A stretch of 64,000 nt of DNA from DATADW01 sp963733905. GTDB lineage: Bacteria > Actinomycetota > Acidimicrobiia > Spongiisociales > DATADW01. A model generated the notes under the pieces. That model did no database searches, was not told the origin of the DNA, and was given only the letters and a program-made list of their open reading frames with translations. Numbering within the stretch: position 1 is the stretch's first letter; each line of letters opens with the position of its first letter. This document shows positions 28,411-37,296 of this stretch, one piece after another. The stretch spans positions 1 through 64,000 of the forward strand of contig CAVTEU010000020.1 of NCBI GenBank assembly GCA_963733905.1, given 5' to 3'. The translations under genes were made by a program, and so were the position numbers.

Positions 28411-29406
28411 ATGAGATTCGGATTGCGACTCCCGTCATATGCGTGGCCCGCCATGGGCTATGACCAGGCGGAAGGTTTGCTCGACTACTGCAGGAAGGTC
28501 GAGGAAGGGCCTTACGAGGACATCTGGGTGATCGATCACCTGCTGGTATCGAAGGGTGTCTACGGCGTCTCCTGGCTCGACTCGCTCGTCGTCCTCTCGG
28601 CGGCCGCCGGGGTCACTTCGCGGGTCGGGCTGGGGACAGCTGCGCTGGTCCTTCCTTTGCGCCATCCGGTGATCCTGGCCAAGGAGATCGCCTCGATCCA
28701 CCTCCTGTCGGGGGGGCGGTATCGGTTCGGGGTGGCGGTGGGGTGGGACCCGGCCGAGTTCGATGCGGTGGGCATCCCGCTGCGCGAGCGCGGGAGGCGG
28801 ACCGACGAGGCCATCCACCTGGTCCGGCTGCTGCTCACCGAGGAGGAGGTGACCTTCAAGGGGCGTTTCTGGGAGGTGGAGGGGGTGACCATCCACCCCC
28901 GGATTCCGGAGCCTCCGCCGCTCTGGGTGGCTGGCGGCTCGCTGACCCATGCTCCCGAAACGCCGGACAAGCCGTTCATGGCCAAGGGCGTCCTCGACCG
29001 AATCGCCCAGGCGTCGGGCTGGATGGCCCGCTCCTCTGGCTCCGACCCTGGCGATGTGAAGCGCGACTGGCAGGTGGTCCGCAGCCACCTGGAAGAACAG
29101 GGGCGCGATCCCAACGACCTGGTATTCGCCGCCACCCAGTTCCTCCACGTGACCGAGACGGACAGCCGGGAGGAAGCGCTCGAGGCACAGATCCCCCGAT
29201 TCCTCGATGTGATGGGTGGCCATCGCACCGTCGAGGACCTGCGGGCCTCCTACCTCACCGGGACCGTGGATGACATGCTGGGCGCCATCGCCGAATTGGC
29301 TTCGGCCGGGCTTCAGTACCTGATCCTGACGCCCCTGGTCAACGATCCGGGCCAACTGGACCTCATCACCCGCCACATCGTCGAGCCCATGCTCGACACT
29401 GGCTGA
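28411..29406 (+). CDS. LLM-class oxidoreductase, possibly F420-dependent
   Basis: 331 residues, uninterrupted. Luciferase-like (beta/alpha)8 barrel: MRFGLRLPSYAWPAMGYDQA, DIWVIDHLLVSKGVYGVSWL, RVGLGTAALVLPLRHPVILA, KEIASIHLLSGGRYRFGVAV and GWDPAEFDAVGIPLRERGRR, then FWEVEGVTIHPRIPEPPPLW. The overall layout is that of the TIGR03619-like actinobacterial group, many of whose members use F420 rather than FMN. It heads an operon with the AA_synth protein (11-base gap), the enamidase homologue, the aldehyde dehydrogenase and the ABC transporter. In this setting it could be a ring reductase or monooxygenase of an N-heterocycle. The cofactor is not proven. Confidence 0.85.
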   Translation: MRFGLRLPSYAWPAMGYDQAEGLLDYCRKVEEGPYEDIWVIDHLLVSKGVYGVSWLDSLVVLSAAAGVTSRVGLGTAALVLPLRHPVILAKEIASIHLLSGGRYRFGVAVGWDPAEFDAVGIPLRERGRRTDEAIHLVRLLLTEEEVTFKGRFWEVEGVTIHPRIPEPPPLWVAGGSLTHAPETPDKPFMAKGVLDRIAQASGWMARSSGSDPGDVKRDWQVVRSHLEEQGRDPNDLVFAATQFLHVTETDSREEALEAQIPRFLDVMGGHRTVEDLRASYLTGTVDDMLGAIAELASAGLQYLILTPLVNDPGQLDLITRHIVEPMLDTG

Positions 29407-29417
29407 AGGAGCGATCG

Positions 29418-30021
29418 ATGGTCGGAGCTGGAGCGGAACCCATGGAGTTGAAGATCCGCAAGCTGGTGATTTGCGTGGACGAGACACGGACCGAGATGGG
29501 AAGGGTCGGTGGACCCCCCGGTCACCCGGGTCATCGCCGCCGCGGTGGTGGCCAACCCGCACGCCGGACGGTACGAAGAGAGCCTCGATGAGCTGGCAGA
29601 CGCCAGCGTCGCCCTTTCCACCCTCCTCTCCGAGCGGGCGGTCGCCCAACTCGGGGGCCGTCCGGTGAACTCGTACGGCAAGGCTGGGATCGTTGGGATG
29701 GCGGGTGAGTTGGAGCACGTTGCTGCGATGCTCCACCCCAAGTTCGGCAACCCGTTGCGCGATGCCAGCGGTGGCGGCAAGGCGATCATCCCTTCGGCGA
29801 AGAAGCGGGGCGGCCCGGGAACGCCGATCGATGTCCCGCTCCACTACAAGGACGCGGCATTCGTCCGCAGCCATTTCGATGCGGCCGAGTTGCGGATCGT
29901 CGACGCCCCAGCCGACGACGAGATGGTCATCGCAGTCGCGGTGACAGACGGTGGCCGCCCGCTGCCGCGGGTCGGTGGGCTGACCATCGCCGAGGCGGTC
30001 GGCGAGGACGGGCTGAGGTGA
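29418..30021 (+). CDS. AA_synth (DUF1185) family protein
   Basis: About 200 residues with one frameshift near 29500. MELKIRKLVICVDETRTEMG and then VIAAAVVANPHAGRYEESLD match the start of the PF06684 family. SERAVAQLGGRPVNSYGKAG, GMAGELEHVAAMLHPKFGNP and PLHYKDAAFVRSHFDAAELR are further family blocks. Structures of this family show a chorismate-mutase-like variant fold, and its biochemical role is not settled. ATG at 29418 follows AAGGA. Lying between an LLM oxidoreductase and the enamidase homologue, it is probably a step or accessory in the same catabolic route. Confidence 0.85.
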
Positions 30022-30022
30022 C

Positions 30023-30036
30023 AACGGCGAACGGCG
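30023..30036. repeat. Degenerate heptamer pair ACGGCGA/ACGGCGG
   Basis: Two near-identical 7-base units just after the stop of the AA_synth gene and before the next start. Weak member of the GACGGC repeat family: two units alone could be chance. Confidence 0.3.
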
Positions 30037-30043
30037 GGCGCTG

Positions 30044-31223
30044 ATGGCCGACCTCGCCATCGTCAACGCCGCCACCGTGGTGAGCGGCGACGTCAACGCC
30101 CCGATCGCCGATGCCGACAGCGTCCTGGTGCGCGATGGCCTCATATCCGACGTGGGCCGCGGCCTCGATCCGGGGGACATCGACAAGGTCATCGACTGCG
30201 GTGGCGCCACTCGTGATGCCCGGGCTCATCGACTCGCACATCCATCCGGTGATCGGCGACTTCTCACCGCGCCAGCGGATCCTCGACTTCCTCGAGAGCT
30301 ATGCGCACGGCGGGGTGACCACCATGATCTCCGCCGGCGAGCCCCACACCCCGGGCCGGCCGACCGACCGGGCCGGGGTCAAGGCGCTCGCCATCCTGGC
30401 GGCGCGATCGTTCCAATCGGTGCGCCCCGGCGGGGCCAAGGTGGTCGCCGGGGCCGTCCTGCTCGAACCCGGGCTCACCGAGGACGACTTCGCCGAGATG
30501 GCGGACGCCGGGGTGCGGCTCGTGGGCGAGATCGGGATCTCGGGGGTGAAGGACCCGGCGGAGGCCGAGCCCATGGTCCGCTGGGCCCAGGCTCACGGCA
30601 TGAGGGTGGTCGTCCACACCGGCGGGGCGTCGATCCCGGGGAGTGGTGTCATCGGCGCCGACTTCGTTCTCGCCGTCCGGCCGGACGTGGCGGCGCACGT
30701 CAATGGTGGGCCGACGGCGCCTCCGCTGAGCGACGTCGAAAGAATCATCGACGAGTCCGATGCGGCCATCGAGGTGGTCCACAACGGCAACGTCAAGGCA
30801 TGCGGTGAGGTCGTCGCGCTCGCCGCACAGCGCGGGGCTCTCGACCGGGTGCTCGTCGGAACCGACTCTCCGGCGGGGACGGGGGTCGTGCCCCTCGGCG
30901 TGCTCCGCACCATCTCCTGGGCGGCGGCTTTCGGCGGTGTGCCACCGGAGGTGGCGGTGTCTTTCGCCACCGGGAACACCGCCCGGGTCCACGGTCTGAA
31001 CCGCGGAGTCATCGCCGTCGGCAACGAAGCCGATCTCATCATCGCCGACGCCCCGCTCGGGTCACAGGCCGGCGATGCCCTCGGGTCCCTGGCGATCGGC
31101 GATACACCGGCCGTTTACGCATCGGTGACCGATGGAGTCGTCCGGTTCGTCAAGTCCCGCAACACTCCGCCCCCAGTCAGGACGATCTCGATCCCCTGGA
31201 TGTCGACCGGAGGTGGGCATTGA
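30044..31223 (+). CDS. Enamidase-like amidohydrolase
   Basis: About 392 residues with one frameshift near 30205. Amidohydrolase fold with PGLIDSHIHP (metal-binding HxH), the block HGGVTTMISAGEPHTPGRPT, VVVHTGGASIPGSGVIGADF, AAHVNGGPTAPPLSDVERII, GTDSPAGTGVVPLGVLRTIS and NEADLIIADAPLGSQAGDAL, ending near KSRNTPPP. From memory of family sequences, these match 6-oxo-1,4,5,6-tetrahydronicotinate amidohydrolase (enamidase) of Eubacterium barkeri along the whole length, far more closely than dihydroorotase or hydantoinase. Enamidase opens the reduced nicotinate ring to 2-formylglutarate and ammonia. Its stop overlaps the TTG start of the aldehyde dehydrogenase. An exact substrate switch cannot be excluded. 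Confidence 0.85.
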
Positions 31224-32720
31224 ACGTCCGCACCCTTCGCAACCTCGCAGGCGGCGAGTGGGTGGAGCCCGGTGGCGCCGACGTCGATGTCCTCGACCCG
31301 GCGTCGGGCGAGGTGATCGCCCGGCAGCGGAGCTCCACCGCCGCATGATCTCGATGCAGTCGTCGCTGCGGCCAACGACGCGTTCTGGGAATGGAGGATG
31401 ACACCTGTCCCACAGCGGGCGGCAGTCCTGTTCCGCTATCGCGAGCAGGTCAGCGGCGCCATCGACGAGCTCTCGGCGCTCACCGTCGCCGAGAACGGCA
31501 AGACCCTGGCCGAAGCCAAGGGGGAGCTGGTACGGGGTCTGCAGTACATCGAGCACGCCTGCGCCATACCCGAGTTGATGAAGGGCTCCGTCTCCGAGGA
31601 GATCGGCACCGGGGTCGACACCGAGTACATACGCGAGCCGCTCGGTGTCTTTGCCATCGTCGCCCCCTTCAACTTCCCGGCCATGATCCCGCTCTATTTC
31701 ACCTGGGCCGTCGCCTGTGGCAACACGGTGGTGATCAAACCGTCCGAGCACTGCCCGCTGACCGCGGTGAGGCTGGCCGAGCTGGCCGGCGAGGCCGGCT
31801 TTCCCCCCGGGGTGGTGAACCTGGTCTTGGGTGGCGCCGATGTGGTCGGCGGGCTGGCGGAGCATCCGCAGATCGCCGGTCTGTCGTTTGTGGGCTCATC
31901 CGAGGTGGCCCGGCGCGTCTACACGATGACCACCGCCGCCGGGAAGCGGTGTCAGAGCCAGGGCGGCTCGAAAAACCACCTCGTGGTCACCGACAGCGCC
32001 GTGGTGGATCGGAGTCTCCCCAACATCGTCTCCTCGATGCTGGGCAACGCCTCGCAGCGGTGCTTCGCCGGTTCCAATCTGCTGGTCTACGACGGCGTCT
32101 GGGACGACGTCGTGCCCCGCCTGCTGGAGCAGGTTGGTGATCTTCGGCTGGGCCATGGGATGGACCCGTCCACCACGATGGGCCCGGTTATCTCGGAGAG
32201 GGCTCTTCGCATGTTGGAGGACTCGGTCGAGACCGCCGTCGGGCAGGGCGCCGAAGTCGTCCTCGACGGGAGAGGGGCAACGGTCGATGGATACCCGGGC
32301 GGGTTCTGGCTGGGCCCCACCGTGCTCCTCGCCGAACCGGGGATGGACGTATTCGACCGCGAGTTGTTCGGCCCGGTGCGGTGTCTGCGCCGGGTGGGCG
32401 GGCTCGACGAAGCGCTCGAGATCGTCAACGCCAGCACATACGGCCACACCGCGGTGGTGTACACCGAGCATGGCGGGGTTGCCCGCGAGTTCCGACAGCG
32501 AGCCCAGGTGGGACAGGTGGGGGTCAACGTGGGGACGCCGGCGCCCATCGCCTTCTACCCGGTGGGTGGGCGCAAGACCTCCCTCTTCGGGTCAAACCGT
32601 GGCCGCGCCAACGACGCAGTCGACTTCTATACGGACAAGAAGGTGGTGGTGACCACGTGGTACGGCGAAACCGGTCGTCGGGCTGCGGTGGACCCGGCGT
32701 TCCAGACCCCGGGCAGGTGA
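31220..32720 (+). CDS. CoA-acylating (methylmalonate-semialdehyde-type) aldehyde dehydrogenase
   Basis: About 500 residues with one frameshift near 31345. TTG at 31220 overlaps the previous stop and has GGAGG 6-10 bases upstream. LRNLAGGEWVEPG opens the protein. EPLGVFAIVAPFNFPAMIPL and IKPSEHCPLTAVRLAELAGE form the NAD-binding region. FVGSSEVARRVYTMTTAAGK follows, and SMLGNASQRCFAGSNLLVYD holds the catalytic Cys, as in MmsA/IolA (family GQRCMA). The C-terminus GVNVGTPAPIAFYPVGGRKT SLFGS also fits MmsA. MmsA oxidises 2-formyl acids to acyl-CoA with loss of CO2. Acting on 2-formylglutarate it would yield glutaryl-CoA, which fits the enamidase homologue beside it. That reaction is inferred. Confidence 0.88.
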
Positions 32721-32773
32721 ATACCAAAAGACGGTTGGACGAGATGGGTGCCAAGCGAGAAGGAGGCGGTCAT

Positions 32774-33935
32774 ATGGGAATGCGGCGGCTGGTCACGATG
32801 GTCATGGCGGTGGCGGTGGCGGTGGCGGCGTGTGGGGGTGGAGCCAGCGAAGAGACAGACCCGATCTCGATCGGGATCATCGCCGACCTCACCGGGCCCT
32901 TCACCACCTACGGCACCTCTCTCGACCGCAGCGCCCGGCTGGCGATCAACGAGATCAACGCGGATGGTGGCATCGACGGTCGCCAGGTCGAGGTGACCAC
33001 CGAGGACATCCAGACCGACGTGGCCGCCACCGTGGACAAGGCCCGCCAACTGGTGGAGAGCGACGAGGTCGATCTGGTGATGGGGCCGATCGGATCCGAC
33101 GCCAACGACGCCGCCGCCCAGGCGGTCGTGGAGGACAACGGGAAGCTGCTCTTCTACACCGAGACCTACGAGGGCGGGAAGTGTCTCCCGACGTACTTCT
33201 CGTTCGGTGCGGTGCCCGCACAGCAGATCCGCCCCTTCATCCCGGTGCTCCAGGAGGAGTTCGGTCCCCGAGTCCTGCTCTTCGGCGCCGACTACGTGTG
33301 GCCCCGCCGCAGCTTCGAGATCGCCAAGCCGATCATCGAGGAGAACGGTGGCGAAGTCGTCGGCGAGATCTACCTGCCACTGGTGGCCGAGGACTTCACC
33401 GAGCTGGTCGAGCGCGGTGCGCGACACGCAGCCCGACTACATGTTCTCGCTCTACCCGGCGGCGTTCGCCCCGGCCCTGCAGGCACTCGACGATGCCGGG
33501 CTGCTCGAGGGGCTCGGTCAGGGCAACATCTTCGTCGGCGACCCCGATCTGCCCGGGGTGATCGATCTCGCCCAGGGGATGTACACCACACTCCCCTACT
33601 TCACCGCCATAGACACACCGGAGGCAACCGAATTCCTCGAGGCCTTCCAGGCGGAGTTCGGCGAAGATGCCATCCCATCGGGCGGCGAAGGCGTGGGGGC
33701 ATATGATGCCGTCTACCTCTACAAGCAGGCCGTGGAGCAGGCCGGCACCACCGATGCCGAAGCGGTGGCCGAGGCGATGGTCGGCCAGACGTTCGACGGG
33801 CCGACGGGCACCGTTGAGGTGATGCCGTCGCACCACCTCAAGCAGACGATCCACATGGTGCGGGCAGAGGGCGACGGGTACGTCCTGGTCGATTCCTTCG
33901 CCGACCAGGACCCGGAGGAGGACTGCGAGCTGTGA
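32774..33935 (+). CDS. ABC-transporter substrate-binding lipoprotein (amide/urea/branched-chain amino acid type)
   Basis: About 387 residues with one frameshift near 33415. AGGAGG at 32761 supports ATG 32774. Lipoprotein signal MGMRRLVTMVMAVAVAVAAC with lipobox Cys 20. Type I periplasmic-binding fold: PISIGIIADLTGPFTTYGTS, RSARLAINEINADGGIDGRQ, DLVMGPIGSDANDAAAQAVV, LLFYTETYEGGKCLPTYFSF and VLLFGADYVWPRRSFEIAKP. The GADYVWPR block and the Glu-rich YTETYEGG resemble the FmdD/UrtA amide- and urea-binding group rather than LivJ. It feeds the permease and ATPase genes that follow. The ligand is probably a polar amide or N-heterocyclic acid. Confidence 0.88.
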
Positions 33936-33954
33936 TCCCATCCCGGCGTCGGCG

Positions 33955-35704
33955 ATGGCGACAGAACAGCCCATCCTGACGCCGGGGGCGGACGCAGCGC
34001 CCAGGCGGGCGCTCCGGCTGCCGTCGCGCCGTGTCGTCGAGTTGGTCGGGCTCGGTCTGCTCGTGATGGCGCCGCTGGTGCTCGGCGACAGCTTCGCAAT
34101 CGACCGGCTCGGCCGCTATCTGCTGCTGGCCGCATTCGCCATGACCGTCGACGTGGTCTGGGGATACGGCGGCATGTTCACCTTCGGCCATGCCGCCTTC
34201 TTCGGCGGGGCGGCATACGTGGTTGCCATCCTCACCACCCAGGAGTACTGGATACTGCCGCTATCGCTGTGGCCGGCGGTGGCAATCGGCGTGGTGGCGG
34301 CTGCAGCACTGGCATGGGCGATCGGTGTCTTCACCTTCTCGGGCCGGTTCGCCCTCCGGGGGGTGGAGTTCGCCGTGGTGACGCTCGCCGTCTCCTTCCT
34401 GTTGGAGAGGCTGATGAACGCCGGCGGGTCGGTGACCGGCGGACAGAACGGGATCCTGTTCGATGTCCGGCTCGAGATCGGTCCTCTCGACCTGCAGCGC
34501 CGCCTCCCCTTCTACCTGCTTGCCGCAGCGCTCCTCGTGGCCGTCTACCTCGGATTGCGCACCTTCGTCAAAGGGAGGACCGGTCTGGTCAACCTGGGGG
34601 TCCGGGAGAACGAGGACCGGGTGGCGCTCCTCGGCTATCGGGTACCCGCGGTCAAGCGGAGCGTCCTCGTCCTGTCGGCTTCGGTGGCCGGTCTCTGCGG
34701 GGCGATCTACTACGTCCACGAGGGGATCGTCTCGCCCGCGGCCGTCGGGGTCGATGCCTCGACGTTGGTGCTGCTCTGGGTGGTGCTAGGCGGGCGGGGG
34801 ACGTTGATCGGCCCCGTGGTGGGGGCGGTGCTGCTCAACATGCTCACCGCCAGCCTCTCCGGGACGTTGCTGGGAACGTGGCTCGTCGTGGTCGGGGTGG
34901 TGCTGGTCGCGGTGATCCTCTTCTTCCCAAGCGGGTTGTTCGGCTTCCTCTCCGGGCCACGCGGGACGACGGTGAACGCCACCCACGTCCTGGCGCTGCG
35001 CGGCCTGTCCACCCTCCTCGGTGGCTACCGGGCGCTCGACCGGGTGGACTTCACGGTCGACTCCTGGCGAGGTGCGCGGTCTGATCGGGTCGAACGGGGC
35101 GGGCAAGTCGACCTTGCTCAACGTGGTGGTGGGCCGGGTCGAGCCCGAGGCTGGATCGGTGGAGTTCCTCGGCTCCGAAATCCGCACGGTGCCGGCTTGG
35201 CGGCGCGCCCAACTGGGGATCGCCCTCAAGTTCCAGGTGAGCAGCGTCTTCGAGCGGCTCAGCGTCGAGGAGAACATGAGGCTCGGTGCCCAGCCCAAGG
35301 AGCGCGGCGGGAACGGGAACCTGGAACTGATGGACGAGGTGCTTGACCTGGTCGGTCTCGGGGAGAAGCGGGACAGGGTGGCGGCCGAGTTGGGCCACGG
35401 CGAGCGTCAATGGCTGGAGATCGGGATGGTGCTGCTCACCGGACCCAAGCTGCTCCTGCTCGACGAGCCCACCTCGGGGATGACGCTCGCCGAGAGCCAC
35501 CGCACCGCCGAGTTGATCGAGCGTCTGCAACGCTCGGGCCGGGTCCAGGCCATGGTGGTGGTCGAGCACGACATCGACTTCATCCGTCTGGTCAGCGACC
35601 GGGTCACGGTGCTCCACCGGGGCCGGGTGCTCGCTTCCGGAGAGGTGGATGAGGTCCAGGCAGACCCGGCGGTACGCGATGCCTACCTGGGTCGGTTGCA
35701 GTGA
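33955..35704 (+). CDS. ABC transporter permease (LivM-like) fused to ATP-binding domain (LivG-like)
   Basis: About 583 residues with one frameshift near 35070. Residues 1-335 are a LivM-type permease of about ten helices, with GYGGMFTFGHAAFFGGAAYV and GRTGLVNLGVRENEDRVALL. There is no stop between it and the ATPase: the frame runs from FPSGLFGFLSGPRG straight into ALRGLSTLLGGYRALDRVDF and on. The ATPase has Walker A GSNGAGKSTLL, LGHGERQWLEIGMVLLTGPK (signature) and LLLLDEPTSGM (Walker B). Permease/ATPase fusions are known in this transporter family. The next gene starts inside its stop (GTGA overlap). Confidence 0.85.
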
Positions 35705-36400
35705 GCGCCGCCGCCCTCGAGCTCGCCGCAGTCAGCGCCGGTTATGGGACGGCACGGGTGCTCTGGGAGGTGACGCTCAGCGTCGGCACAGGAGAGGTGG
35801 GTTGCCTGCTCGGACGCAATGGGGCGGGCAAGACCACCCTGCTCAAGACGGTGATGGGAGTGGTCAGGCCCGAGGCGGGAATCGTGCGCGCCCTGGGACG
35901 AGACATCACCGGGTGGCCCGGGCACCGGGTCCATCGTTCCGGGGTCGTGTGGGTTCCCCAGGACGACGGCGTGTTCCCCGGCCTCACCGTGCAGGAGCAC
36001 CTCACCCTGGCGACCGGGGACGACGACGCCGATGCGGTGGTGGATCGGGCTGCGGCCTGGTTCCCCGTCCTCGCGGAGAGGAGGCATCAGGAGGCGCAGA
36101 CGCTGTCCGGCGGCGAGAGGAAGATGCTCGGGATTGCACAGGCGCTCGTCATCGACCCCCACTTGCTGCTGCTCGACGAGCCCACCGAGGGGGTGGCGCC
36201 GCAGGTGGTCGAACAACTACTCGACGGTGCTGGCCGACGCCACCGACGGCCGCTCGGTGCTGTTGGTCGAGCAGAACATCGACACCGCCCTCACTCTGGG
36301 TGGCACCGCCCATGTCCTCGAGGAGGGCCGGATCGTCGCCGCCGGTCCTCTGGCCGAGTTGCACGACAGTGGCGAGCTTCACAGGCGGCTGACGCTGTGA
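35701..36400 (+). CDS. ABC transporter ATP-binding protein (LivF-like)
   Basis: About 233 residues with one frameshift near 36215. Starts with GTG overlapping the previous stop. Walker A LLGRNGAGKTTLLKTVMG, Q-loop VWVPQDDGVFPGLTVQEHL, ABC signature LSGGERKMLGIAQALVIDP, Walker B LLLLDEPTEGVAPQVVE and the H-loop region (LLVEQNIDTAL, where Q-N replaces the usual histidine-bearing stretch, as is common in LivF). Together with the fused ATPase it would drive import through the LivM/LivH pore. The stop overlaps the GTG of the next permease gene. Confidence 0.88.
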
Positions 36401-37284
36401 GCTCGCCGTTCGTCGACGCGTTCAACGTGATCAGCCTTATCGCCGTGTTCGTCCTGATCTCTCTCGGGCTCCACTTCACCTTCGGGATGCTCGGGCTGGT
36501 CAACCTGGTCCACGGCGAACTGCTGCTGATCGGCGGGTACGCCACCTATGCGGTATCCGAGCTCACCGGGAGCGTCATCGCCGGGATGCTGGCGGCGCCG
36601 GTGGTCGCCGGGCTGGTCGGGCTGGCGATGGAGCGGGGTGTTCTCCGCTTTCTCTACCAACGCCCGCTCGACTCGCTCCTGGCCACGTTCGGGCTGGCGG
36701 TGATCATCCGGCAGGCGGTCCAGCTCATCTACACCTCGAGCCCACGCAACGTCCCCGACCTGTTGAGGGGCTCGTGGACGATCCTCGGGATCAACGTGCC
36801 CCGCTGGCGGCTGGTGCTCGCCCTGCTCGCCGTGCTCCTGGTGGTGGGGACCTGGTGGCTGTTGGGGCGGACCCGGTTCGGGCTCAAGGCGCGAGCCGTG
36901 GTGGCCAACCCGGACCTGGCGGAGTCGGTGGGTCTGGATGTGGGGGCGATGCGCGCCGGGCTGTTCACCATCGGCGCCGCCCTCGCCGGTCTCGCCGGGG
37001 GGGTGCTGGCCCCGGTGTCGACTCTCGACCCCCAGTACGGACTGCTCTTCATGGTCAACGCCTTCCTGGTCACAATTCTCGGAGGCCCGGGATCATTGAC
37101 GGGGTTGGTGGCAGCCGCCGCGGTGCTCGGCGGATCGCTGGCGCTGCTCCAGTTCGTCATCCCTACGGTGTTCGCCCAGATACTCGTGCTGGTGATCGCC
37201 GTGGTCGGGGTCCGGCTGCGCCCGGTGGTGGTCGCCGCCTTGGCAGAACGGCGGTCGCACCGGACGGCGGTCGCCGCCGAGTGA
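36397..37284 (+). CDS. ABC transporter permease (LivH-like)
   Basis: 295 residues with eight or nine hydrophobic segments. FVDAFNVISLIAVFVLISLG, HFTFGMLGLVNLVHGELLLI with GGYATY is the LivH-type N-terminal signature (GLVNLAHGE). RTRFGLKARAVVANPDLAES with VGLD and ILGGPGSLTGLVAAAAVLGG are the conserved cytoplasmic loop and C-terminal motif. GTG at 36397 overlaps the LivF stop. It is the last gene of the operon and ends 12 bases from the convergent LacI-family regulator. Gene order (binding protein, LivM-LivG fusion, LivF, LivH) differs from the usual livJHMGF. Confidence 0.9.
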   Translation: MSSPFVDAFNVISLIAVFVLISLGLHFTFGMLGLVNLVHGELLLIGGYATYAVSELTGSVIAGMLAAPVVAGLVGLAMERGVLRFLYQRPLDSLLATFGLAVIIRQAVQLIYTSSPRNVPDLLRGSWTILGINVPRWRLVLALLAVLLVVGTWWLLGRTRFGLKARAVVANPDLAESVGLDVGAMRAGLFTIGAALAGLAGGVLAPVSTLDPQYGLLFMVNAFLVTILGGPGSLTGLVAAAAVLGGSLALLQFVIPTVFAQILVLVIAVVGVRLRPVVVAALAERRSHRTAVAAE

Positions 37285-37296
37285 GCTGACCTGGTG

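Noticed and set aside
37248..37275. Direct repeat of an 11-base unit ACGGCGGTCGC at the end of the LivH-like gene
   Set aside because: It lies within coding sequence, has two copies only, and is easily produced by Arg/Ala-rich codons in high-GC DNA.
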